From CAYYJS01 sp964472315 (GTDB lineage Bacteria > Verrucomicrobiota > Kiritimatiellia > UBA8416), in contig CAYYJS010000007.1 in NCBI GenBank assembly GCA_964472315.1, forward strand, positions 22,629-86,628: a DNA stretch of 64,000 nucleotides, read 5' to 3'. Of this stretch, positions 18,453 to 25,723 are shown piece after piece. Position 1 is the stretch's first letter. Every line of letters begins with the position of its first letter. The notes below the pieces were generated by a model. The model was not told the origin of the DNA and ran no database searches. It worked only from the letters and a program-made list of their open reading frames with translations. The translations under genes and the position numbers were made by a program.

Positions 18453-19352
18453 ATGACGGCGCGGGACAGAATGCGGGGTTGGTTGGAGCTGCTGCGGTTG
18501 CCCAACCTGCCGACCGTGCCGGGCGATCCGCTGGCCGGCTGGCTGTTGTCGGTGGCCGCGGGCGGGGTGGCGCCGCGTGCCGGTGCCGCCGGTGTCGCTG
18601 GGGCCATGGCGGCGGCCTTGTGTCTCTACCTGTGCGGCATCCTGCTCAACGACGTGGCCGATATCGGCGAAGACGGTCGCGCAAGGCCGTGGCGGCCGTT
18701 GCCGTCCGGACGCGTGCCGTCGCGGGAGGCGGCGCTGGCGGCGACGGCGCTGGCGGGCGGCGCGCTGGTCGCGGCCTTTCGTGTGTCCGTGGCGACGGGC
18801 CTCGTCGCCGCGGTGTTGTCGCTCGCGATTCTGGTGTATACGTTTGTCGCGCGGCGCTGGGCGTACGCGGGGATGGTCACGATGGGGTGCTGTCGGGGAC
18901 TGAGCGTACTGCTCGGCGCGTCGGCCGCCGTCGGGCCGTTCGCGCCGGCGGCCCTTGGTGCGGCAGTGGCGGTGGCCTGTTACGTGATGGCGCTGTCCGC
19001 GATCGCCCGCCGCGAGACCGATCGCCGCCGTATCGGCGCGCCGCGCTTTGCGCCGCTGGCGGTGGGTGTCGTCGGCATCGGTGCGGTCGCCGCGCTGGCC
19101 GGCACGGCGCCCGTGGCGGCGGGATTGTGGCTGGCGGCGTTTGTCGCGAGCGGCTGGAGCAATGCCTGGGCGCTTCGCGGCGTGCCGGAACCCGAACGCG
19201 TGGGGCGGACGGTCGGCGCGTTCGTGCGGGGGCTGGTGCCGATGCAGGCGTCGCTCTGCGCGCTGGCGCCGTGCGGCGCGTGGGTTGGCGGCGCCATGGC
19301 GCTGCTGTGGTGCACGAGCGCCGCGCTAGCGCGGCGGTTTCAGGCGAGCTGA
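18453..19352 (+). CDS. eboC: EboC-type UbiA prenyltransferase-like membrane protein
   Basis: A 299-residue, highly hydrophobic protein with about 8-9 predicted membrane helices. The first UbiA motif is present as LLNDVADIGEDGRARPWRPLPSG (residues about 69-91, shown here in full for its key Asn, Asp and Arg residues: N71, D72, D75, R86). The second aspartate-rich motif is weaker. UbiA enzymes transfer prenyl groups to an acceptor in the membrane. The start may be ATG 18453 or the overlapping GTG 18447 (GTGA with the eboB stop). It was assigned to the ebo cluster by family plus neighbours. Confidence 0.85.
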   Translation: MTARDRMRGWLELLRLPNLPTVPGDPLAGWLLSVAAGGVAPRAGAAGVAGAMAAALCLYLCGILLNDVADIGEDGRARPWRPLPSGRVPSREAALAATALAGGALVAAFRVSVATGLVAAVLSLAILVYTFVARRWAYAGMVTMGCCRGLSVLLGASAAVGPFAPAALGAAVAVACYVMALSAIARRETDRRRIGAPRFAPLAVGVVGIGAVAALAGTAPVAAGLWLAAFVASGWSNAWALRGVPEPERVGRTVGAFVRGLVPMQASLCALAPCGAWVGGAMALLWCTSAALARRFQAS

Positions 19353-19403
19353 GGCGGGTCCCGGTTGTCGGATGGCGTGGCGAGAGAAGGGCATGGGGAT
19401 GGC

Positions 19404-20693
19404 GTGAAGCGAGTTGTGGCGATTCAAGTGGCGGCGTTGGGGCGCGAGTTCCTGCGCAAGCACGGCTGCGAACGGCTTTGCGGGCTGCCGATACGGGCCG
19501 CCGACGCGGTCTTTCCGGCGGTCACCTGCACGGCGCAGGCGGGTTTCCGAACGGCGAGCCGTCCCGCCCGGCATGGCATGGTCGCGAACGGGTTTCTCCA
19601 GCGCGAGCTGGCCCGGACGTTGTTCTGGGAACAGTCGGCCCGGTTGGTATCGGGCGAACGCATCTGGGATCGCGCCCGCGCGCATGGCGCCCGTGTCGCT
19701 CTGCTGTTCTGGCAGCAGAGTCTGGGGGAGAGCGTGGACATAGTGCTCTCGCCGGCGCCGGTGCACAAGCATCACGGGGGCATGATCCCGGACTGCTATG
19801 GACAACCGCCGGAGCTGTACGCCGATGTCACGCGCGCGGTGGGTCGCCCCTTCAACCTCGCGCGCTACTGGGGACCGATGGCGTCCGCCGAATCGTCGCG
19901 CTGGATTGCGGAGGCCACGTCCCGCGTGCTGGAACGTGCCGAGGCGCCGGATGTCTGCTTCACGTATCTGCCGGCCCTGGACTACGATCTTCAGCGTTAC
20001 GGTCCCGACCATCCCCGCGCGAGTCGCGCGCTGGGCGATGTGCTGAAACAGATTGACGGCGTTGTCGCCGCGGCCCGGAAAGGCGGGTACGAGATTCTGA
20101 TCTTCGGGGACTACGCCATCGAAGCGTGTTCCGCGCCGGTCTTCCCGAACCGGGCGTTGCTGGAGGCCGGGCTGATGCGGGTACGGCGGGTGCGCGGCAT
20201 GCTGTATCCGGACCTGCATGCGAGCCGCGCCTTCGCGGCGGTCGACCATCAGGTGGCCCACGTCTACGTCCGCGAGGCCGCGGATATCGAGGCCGCGGCG
20301 CGTGTGCTACGCGGCTTGGACGGGGTGGGGGAAGTGATGGACGCCGCACGGCAGACCGGGGCGGGTATCGCGCATCCGCGTGGCGGCGAACTGGTTGCGG
20401 TTGCGGCGCCGGGCCGTTGGTTTGCCTACGCGTGGTGGGCGGCTCGGCGGGAGGCCCCCGAGTATGCGACGCATGTCGACATTCACAACAAGCCAGGGTA
20501 TGACCCCGCGGAACTTTTCGCCGGGATGCCCCCATGGCAGGTCAGCCTCGACGCGGCCAGAATCCGAGGCACCCACGGGCGTGTCGGCGCCGGGATGGAG
20601 ATCGCCTGGGCATCGACGATGATTGACGGGACTCCGTCCGACATGGCAGAACTGGCGGGTCATTTGTCGACTTGGCTGAATGAAGGGTTGTGA
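19404..20693 (+). CDS. eboF: EboF-type alkaline-phosphatase-superfamily phosphodiesterase/pyrophosphatase
   Basis: A 429-residue protein of the nucleotide pyrophosphatase/phosphodiesterase branch of the alkaline phosphatase superfamily. Features are VVAIQVAAL at the N-terminus, the nucleophile region FPAVTCTAQAGF, SRPARHGMVANG, TYLPALDYDLQRYGPDHP, and ILIFGDYAIE with metal ligands. GTG 19404 gives the N-terminus usual for this family (VKRVVAIQ); an in-frame ATG at 19365 is an alternative. Together with eboB/C/D/E it defines an ebo cluster. The substrate is unknown; cleavage of a phosphodiester on the ebo metabolite is an inference. Confidence 0.82.
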   Translation: MKRVVAIQVAALGREFLRKHGCERLCGLPIRAADAVFPAVTCTAQAGFRTASRPARHGMVANGFLQRELARTLFWEQSARLVSGERIWDRARAHGARVALLFWQQSLGESVDIVLSPAPVHKHHGGMIPDCYGQPPELYADVTRAVGRPFNLARYWGPMASAESSRWIAEATSRVLERAEAPDVCFTYLPALDYDLQRYGPDHPRASRALGDVLKQIDGVVAAARKGGYEILIFGDYAIEACSAPVFPNRALLEAGLMRVRRVRGMLYPDLHASRAFAAVDHQVAHVYVREAADIEAAARVLRGLDGVGEVMDAARQTGAGIAHPRGGELVAVAAPGRWFAYAWWAARREAPEYATHVDIHNKPGYDPAELFAGMPPWQVSLDAARIRGTHGRVGAGMEIAWASTMIDGTPSDMAELAGHLSTWLNEGL

Positions 20694-20696
20694 CGC

Positions 20697-21878
20697 ATGG
20701 CAGGTTCATCGGAAACGGTGCAACAACGGTTCGCCGTCGAATTCGCGTATCCGGTTGTCTTTACGCATGGGGTGTTCGACCCGGCCAACCCGGCGCTGGC
20801 GGATGTCCTGCGGGCGCGCCGCGAGGATGTGCCGCACCGTGCGCTTGTCTATATCGACGATGGTGTCTGGCAGGCGTGGCCCGATCTGCCGGAGCGGGTG
20901 GCGGCTTATCTTGGCGGTCTCGGCGATGTGGCCGTGCTGGCGTCCGAGCCCCGGGCTGTGCCCGGCGGCGAGCGTGCCAAGCAAGGCTGGGATATCGTGC
21001 GCGGCATCATGACCGGCATCGGCGATAACCGTCTCTGCCGCCACAGCTTCGTGATCGCCATTGGCGGCGGAAGCATGCTCGACATGGTCGGTTTCGCCGC
21101 CTCCATCGTACACCGCGGCGTGCGTCTGATCCGCCTGCCGACGTCGGTGCTGGCGCAGGCCGACGGCGGCGTTGGCGTCAAGAATGGGATGGATGAGCAC
21201 GGCGTGAAGAACTATGTCGGCAGCTTCGCTCCGCCGGCGGCCGTCATCAACGACTACGATTTTCTCCGGACGCTGCCGGATCGGTATTGGCGCGGGGGCG
21301 TTTCAGAAGCCTTCAAGGTTGCGATGATCAAGGACGCGGACTTTTTCGACGAGCTGTGCGGCATGGCCGTCCGGTTGCGCGCGCGCGATGCGCGCGCGAT
21401 CGAACGGGTGGTCCGAAGGACGGCGGAACTGCATCTGGAACATATCCGGAGCAGTGGCGACCCGTTCGAGTTCGGCACGGCGCGGCCACTCGACTTCGGT
21501 CACTGGGTGGCGCACAAGCTCGAAGTGCTTTCGCACTACACGGTAAGCCATGGCGAAGCGGTGGCCATCGGCATCGCGATCGACGCCTGCTACGCGGCGA
21601 GTCAGGGCCTGTTGCCGGCCGCCGACCGCGACCGGGCGCTCGTGGCGATGGAAAGCATTGGTCTGCCGCTGTTCCACCCGTTGCTGACGCGACGGACGTC
21701 CTCGGGGACGTTGTCGGTTCTGGCCGGTTTGGAGGAGTTCCGCGAACACCTCGGCGGTCGGTTGACCGTGACGCTGCCCGACGGCATTGGACGCGGACGG
21801 GAGGTGCACGACATGGACCATGGCTTGATCGAGGCCGCGGTCCGATGCCTGGAGGATAGGAGCGTCCATGCGCCTTGA
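20697..21878 (+). CDS. eboD: EboD-type 3-dehydroquinate-synthase-like sugar phosphate cyclase
   Basis: A 393-residue protein of the AroB-like cyclase superfamily. It has the NAD-binding IAIGGGSMLDMVGFAAS, RLPTSVLAQADGGVGVKNGM, the metal-binding set GGVSEAFKVAMIKD (Glu), LDFGHWVAHKLE (His) and VSHGEAVAIG (His), and YTVSHGE. AroB makes 3-dehydroquinate; relatives cyclise sedoheptulose 7-phosphate. The presence inside an ebo cluster argues for EboD over the housekeeping AroB. It begins 3 bases after eboF and its stop overlaps the eboE start by 11 bases. Confidence 0.87.
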   Translation: MAGSSETVQQRFAVEFAYPVVFTHGVFDPANPALADVLRARREDVPHRALVYIDDGVWQAWPDLPERVAAYLGGLGDVAVLASEPRAVPGGERAKQGWDIVRGIMTGIGDNRLCRHSFVIAIGGGSMLDMVGFAASIVHRGVRLIRLPTSVLAQADGGVGVKNGMDEHGVKNYVGSFAPPAAVINDYDFLRTLPDRYWRGGVSEAFKVAMIKDADFFDELCGMAVRLRARDARAIERVVRRTAELHLEHIRSSGDPFEFGTARPLDFGHWVAHKLEVLSHYTVSHGEAVAIGIAIDACYAASQGLLPAADRDRALVAMESIGLPLFHPLLTRRTSSGTLSVLAGLEEFREHLGGRLTVTLPDGIGRGREVHDMDHGLIEAAVRCLEDRSVHAP

Positions 21879-23025
21879 GACGCAGCCGCCCGTGCATCTG
21901 ACCTATTGCCTGAACGTCCATCCCGGCGAGACGTGGGGCGAGAACCTGGCGGCGATCGAGACGTACGCCGTCGCCGTCCGGGACGCCGTCGGCGCGGGCA
22001 AACCGTTCGGGTTGGGCCTGCGGTTGAGCGCGCGGGCGGCCGAGACGCTGGCGGCGCCCGCGGTTCTGGCGCGGTTCCGGGAGACGCTGGCCCGTCACGA
22101 TTTCTATGTGTTCACCGTCAACGGCTTCCCGTATGGCGACTTCCATGGAAAACCGGTCAAGACCAACGTCTACCGGCCGGATTGGCGCGATCCGCATCGG
22201 CTTGTCTACACGAAGCGCCTGACGGATATCCTCGGCGCGCTCCTGCCGGAGGGCGTTGCCGGCAGCATCAGCACCGTGCCTGTATCGTATGGCGACTGGA
22301 TGCGGACCGGCGACGACTTTGCCGCCGCCCTGGCCAACCTGCGGGCCTGTGCCGCCTACCTGGCGGCGACGGAGCGGCGGACCGGGCGGCGGATCCGATT
22401 GGCGCTCGAACCGGAGCCGGACTGCTGCATCGAAGATACGGCCGGCGCCATCGACTTTTTCGACCGCGCCATGGCGGGGTGTGGCGACCGCTGCTTCCGC
22501 GAGTATGTCGGCATCTGTTTCGATACGTGTCACCTGGCCGTCCGGTTCGAGGACCCGACGGCGAGTCTGCTGGCGCTCGTCGCGGCGGGGATCGCGGTGC
22601 CGAAGGTCCAGGTGAGCGCGGCGTTGCGGTTGCCGTGCGCGGCCCGGGGCCGCGAGCGTCTGGCGCGCTTCGGCAATCCCGTCTACCTGAACCAGGTGAA
22701 GGTGCGCGAGGGCGGTTTGGTCGTCGCGTACGACGACCTGCCGGCTTTTCTGGCGTCGCCGGCCACCGAGGACGCGGAGGCGCGCATTCACTGCCATGTG
22801 CCACTGCACTTCGACGGCGACGCCGAGGTCGGATCGACACACGCCGGGTTGACGCCGTCGTTCTTCCGTGCCGCCATGCGTGCCGGCGTCGATCACTTCG
22901 AAATCGAAACGTACACCTTCGGTGTGCTGCCGCCGGAATTACAGGCGGGCGGCATCGTCGACAGTGTCGCCGCGGAGTATCGCTGGGTACTGGCGCGGCT
23001 GCCGCAAGCGTGCGCGGCATCGTAG
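21868..23025 (+). CDS. eboE: EboE-type TIM-barrel metabolite-traffic protein
   Basis: A 385-residue xylose-isomerase-like TIM-barrel protein. It starts with the conserved-looking HLTYCLNVHPGETW and carries FTVNGFPYGDFHG, VYRPDWRDPHR, LALEPEPDCCIED, VGICFDTCHLAVRFEDP, and a late IHCHVPLHFDG. These segments are those of EboE proteins. The reaction is not established; family work links it to passage of a metabolite to the periplasm. Overlap with eboD implies coupled translation. It is last in the operon and converges on the radical SAM gene, 21 bases away. Confidence 0.86.
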   Translation: MRLETQPPVHLTYCLNVHPGETWGENLAAIETYAVAVRDAVGAGKPFGLGLRLSARAAETLAAPAVLARFRETLARHDFYVFTVNGFPYGDFHGKPVKTNVYRPDWRDPHRLVYTKRLTDILGALLPEGVAGSISTVPVSYGDWMRTGDDFAAALANLRACAAYLAATERRTGRRIRLALEPEPDCCIEDTAGAIDFFDRAMAGCGDRCFREYVGICFDTCHLAVRFEDPTASLLALVAAGIAVPKVQVSAALRLPCAARGRERLARFGNPVYLNQVKVREGGLVVAYDDLPAFLASPATEDAEARIHCHVPLHFDGDAEVGSTHAGLTPSFFRAAMRAGVDHFEIETYTFGVLPPELQAGGIVDSVAAEYRWVLARLPQACAAS

Positions 23026-23046
23026 ACGGGCGATCCGCCGGTCGGG

Positions 23047-23919
23047 CTACAGCCAGAGCGGCATCGGCCCCGGGGTCTCGCGGTCCAGCCGGCGGGACGC
23101 CAGAAGCGCGTCCAGGGCGGCGAGCATGCCGGGCTTGTCTTTCGGCAGGCGGCCTTCCAGAGGCACGACGTTGGAGGCGTGATTGGCGCGGAAGACCGTG
23201 CTCGCGAGGGCGGTGCCGGCGATGAGCGCCCGCAGTTCGTGGACGACCTGCCATTCGGTCAGTGGCGTGAACCGGCCGGCGGCCGTGTCGTCGTACAGCG
23301 GTGTGCCGGGGGTCGGCACCACACGCAACGCCGACAGGAGTCGCGGTTGCATGCGGGTGACGGCGGCGGCCGTCCGTTCGGCATGCGCGTCGCTGCGGGC
23401 GGCGCCGCCGAGGCCGAGGAGGATCATGACCGACAGGCGCAGACCGGCGGTCTGCGCCAGGATGCCGGCCTGAACCATGCCGGTGGCGGTCTCGCCCTTG
23501 TGGCAGTCGGCGAGAATGGACTCGTCGCCGCTTTCCAGCCCCATGTACAGAGTGTGCAGTCCGCGCGCGCGCAGGGCGCGCAGTTCGGCCTCGGACTTGC
23601 GTGCGATCGAGCTTCCGTTGGCGTAGAGACTGACGCGTGTCAGACCGGGCAGCGCCTCCCGGAGCAGATCGAGCATGGCGGCCAGTTCGTCGAAGGGGCG
23701 CGCCATGACGTCGCCGTCCGCCAGGAAGACGCGAGACGCGCGGGGCGAAAGGCGGGCTTCCGCGCGGATGAGCCGACGCACGGCATCCAGCGACAGCCGG
23801 CGGCAGGGGATGCCGCGATACATGCCGCAGAACGTGCAGCGATTGTGCGGGCATCCCCGGTCGACCTGCAGGATCAGACTGTCGGCTTCGGCCGGGGGGC
23901 GGTAGAGCGGCATATTCAT
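23047..23919 (-). CDS. Radical SAM protein of unknown substrate
   Basis: A 290-residue protein with the cluster motif CPHNRCTFC (Cys23, Cys28, Cys31), the Cx4Cx2C variant seen in some YgiQ-like radical SAM proteins. Also present are LADGDVMARP, VSLYANGSSI, YMGLESGDESIL and VVPTPGTPLY, the usual beta-barrel elements. The barrel is short and there is no obvious auxiliary-cluster domain. ATG 23919 lies 4 bases after the stop of the HAD-like gene, so the two are probably co-transcribed; ATG 23913 is also possible. No Shine-Dalgarno sequence is evident, consistent with translational coupling. Confidence 0.85.
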   Translation of the reverse strand: MNMPLYRPPAEADSLILQVDRGCPHNRCTFCGMYRGIPCRRLSLDAVRRLIRAEARLSPRASRVFLADGDVMARPFDELAAMLDLLREALPGLTRVSLYANGSSIARKSEAELRALRARGLHTLYMGLESGDESILADCHKGETATGMVQAGILAQTAGLRLSVMILLGLGGAARSDAHAERTAAAVTRMQPRLLSALRVVPTPGTPLYDDTAAGRFTPLTEWQVVHELRALIAGTALASTVFRANHASNVVPLEGRLPKDKPGMLAALDALLASRRLDRETPGPMPLWL

Positions 23920-23923
23920 GGGG

Positions 23924-24850
23924 TCAGAGGTCGAGGGTGAGTTGTCCGCGGACGGTGACTTTGCGTCCCGACGACAGGGCGGGATCGGACGTGTAGTACA
24001 CGACGAATCGGACGCCGGGGAACTCCGCGGCGAGGGCGTCGCGGATGTAGTTCTCGACGGCGACGACATTCGAGTCATCGTCGTCCGAGAACCCCACGCT
24101 GATCGGCTTATCGAGGCCGCGCATGTGCGCGATGCGGATGACGTGTTCGACGAAATCGCGTATGGCGAACTGCTTGCGCTCCTCGGTATCGGGCGAGGCG
24201 GTGACATCCGAGCCGAACAGGCGGCGGAACTCCGGGGACATGACGCCGTGGTACTTGCAGTGGTTGAGGTAGTAGTCGAGAAACTCCCTGTCCAGTTCGA
24301 AGAGGTGACCGGGGTCGAAGCAGGCGGCGTAGCCGCGCAGATTGGTGAGCATAACCCGCTTCTCCGACTCGTCGAGCACGACATCGATGAAGTACTCGAC
24401 CGCGGCGCGGATGACGGAGGGACTGTGGCCGCGGGCGGTGACGATCGCGAAGAGGCGACCCTCGACGAGGGTTTGGCGGAACTTGCGGAAGCTGGGGGCG
24501 GCCGATGTCTCGCCGCGCACGACCTTGTCGATGGCGGCGCGCGTATCGCGCAGGAAGACGTTTTCGTTGTCGACGTCGATGTCGCGGAACTCCCGGAATG
24601 CCTCCTCCCAGTTGTCGTGAGGGGGGCGGTAATGCTCGCGATCCTTGCGGATGACGCTGAACACGGATGTGGACACGGCGTGCGGGACCCAGTCGCCGGC
24701 GTCGGTGCGCCGTTCCAGGTGGATGCGTGTGGGCATGTGGAAGATGTTATCGTCCCAGTCGAAGATGTAGTACTTCAGATCGCGGTCGGCGACCGAATAG
24801 TTGACCGGATGCCGGGGGCCGGGTTGGCCATCTTTGCGCTGGGGTGTCAC
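23924..24850 (-). CDS. HAD-superfamily-like protein
   Basis: A protein of about 308 residues with a HAD-type motif I variant (IFDWDDNIFHMPT), motif II candidate IVTARGHS, and a late acidic loop VGFSDDDDSN resembling motif IV. The second Asp of motif I is kept (DWD), so phosphatase activity is possible. A charged insertion separates motifs I and II. The start is uncertain: GTG 24850 is chosen, TTG 24871 is in frame further upstream, and neither has a clear Shine-Dalgarno sequence. It is first of a two-gene unit with the radical SAM gene. I do not recognise a named family. Confidence 0.72.
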   Translation of the reverse strand: MTPQRKDGQPGPRHPVNYSVADRDLKYYIFDWDDNIFHMPTRIHLERRTDAGDWVPHAVSTSVFSVIRKDREHYRPPHDNWEEAFREFRDIDVDNENVFLRDTRAAIDKVVRGETSAAPSFRKFRQTLVEGRLFAIVTARGHSPSVIRAAVEYFIDVVLDESEKRVMLTNLRGYAACFDPGHLFELDREFLDYYLNHCKYHGVMSPEFRRLFGSDVTASPDTEERKQFAIRDFVEHVIRIAHMRGLDKPISVGFSDDDDSNVVAVENYIRDALAAEFPGVRFVVYYTSDPALSSGRKVTVRGQLTLDL

Positions 24851-24910
24851 AGAGCGGAGAGCATACCGCAACCGCGCGGGGTGTGGAACTGGAAAGTGTG
24901 GCGGCTGTCG

Positions 24911-25053
24911 CTATCGCCCGCTGGCTATCTGTCGTTTGCCGATCGGAGTTCCGGATTTCTCGTTGCGGTAAGCGGATGGGGTGCACCCCAGGGCATGTCG
25001 GAAGCAGGACGCGAAGTGCTGGGAACTCGAAAGCCGAGTTCGATGCCGATGGC
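24911..25053 (-). pseudogene. Relic of an AraC-family regulator (last ~45 codons)
   Basis: Reading the minus strand, a fragment gives SSSQHFASCFRHALGCTPSAYRN (key residues: Phe, Phe, Gly, Cys-Thr-Pro, Tyr-Arg), the second helix-turn-helix of AraC regulators, followed by a tail and TAG at 24911. Immediately upstream the sequence AIGIELGF continues the same domain but in another frame. One T missing from a TTT(T) run at 25030-25032 would account for this. A stop at 25063-25065 closes the upstream frame. Nothing of the regulator remains further 5', where a UROD relic begins on the other strand. Confidence 0.72.
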
Positions 25054-25456
25054 GCGCGAGTTCTACATGCCGAGTTGGAAGGCGTGGAGTCGACAGGTGC
25101 GGCAGGCGGGTTGCCCGGTCGTCGATGTGGACAGCGACGGGTTTATCGGCGATCTGATACCGCTGTGGATCGAGTCGGGTGTCAACGCCTGCGACCCGAT
25201 CGAGGTGGCCGCGCACTGCGACATCGTCGATTTCCGTCGGCGGTTCGGCAAGGCGATGACGTTCCGGCAGGGCATCGATAAGCGATGCATGGCCGCGGGC
25301 GGGAAGTCGCTGCGTGACGAGATGCGCCGGATCGAGCCGGTCGTTCGCGACGGCGGGTACATTCCGGGATGCGACCACGGGATCCCCGCTGACGTCTCCT
25401 GGACGAACTTTCTCGAGTATTGCCGCCTGCTTGGCGGAGTGACCGGTTGGCTGTAA
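25043..25456 (+). pseudogene. 5'-truncated uroporphyrinogen-decarboxylase-family (UROD-like) gene
   Basis: About 137 codons matching the C-terminal third of UROD/methyltransferase-like proteins: REFYMPSWKAW, VVDVDSDGFIGDLIPLWIESG, DPIEVAAHCD, GIDKRCMAAG, GGYIPGCDHGIPADVSW. Full proteins are about 350 residues, so the N-terminal two thirds are missing. Upstream bases read as the tail of an AraC-type gene on the opposite strand. An ATG at 25043 could start a short product, but it would lack most of the barrel. UROD-like proteins with AraC neighbours are common in Lentisphaerae-like bacteria (general knowledge, not checked). Confidence 0.78.
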
Positions 25457-25723
25457 GGCCAGCCGGTTTTTGGCGTGCATGGCCCGGGCCGGCGGTCCGG
25501 GAAGGGGGCCGGACTCGCCGTCGCGATGGACCGCGGCGACACGGTATGCACGCGGCCGAAAATCAATCGTTAAAAAATTAACATAATAGAGTTGACGTCC
25601 CGTGATGGGCCTGCCACACTTTTCGGATGCTTAGACCGGGCAGCCGTGTCAGGCACATGACGCGGCGCCGACGGGCGGGCGCCCGGAGCTGTACGGATAT
25701 TGACCCGGAACCGGAGGAAGGAC
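25457..25723 (+). other. Leader and promoter region of the [FeFe]-hydrogenase operon
   Basis: This 267-base gap has an AT-rich island at 25559-25590 in otherwise GC-rich DNA. It contains the Rex-like palindrome and, overlapping its right end, CATAAT (25582-25587), a good -10 candidate; TTGACG lies at 25592. No gene is seen. GGAGGAAGG (25710-25718) is the ribosome site of the first gene. Confidence 0.55.
25569..25582. promoter_or_regulatory. Rex-like operator upstream of the [FeFe]-hydrogenase operon
   Basis: GTTAAAAAATTAAC: arms GTTAA and TTAAC around an A4 centre. It matches the core of Rex sites (TGTTAA-N4-TTAACA), except that the left outer base is C (CGTTAA) while the right outer base is A. 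The same 14-mer occurs again at 39696-39709 before the [NiFe] operon. Rex represses fermentative and hydrogenase genes when NADH is low. No rex gene lies in the window. Confidence 0.65.

Noticed and set aside
20697..21878. Housekeeping 3-dehydroquinate synthase (aroB)
   Set aside because: The gene is embedded between eboF and eboE with overlapping ends, which points to EboD.
23918..25042. Long plus-strand frame joined to the UROD relic
   Set aside because: The part upstream of about 25043 is antisense to the HAD-like and AraC sequences and shows no UROD similarity.
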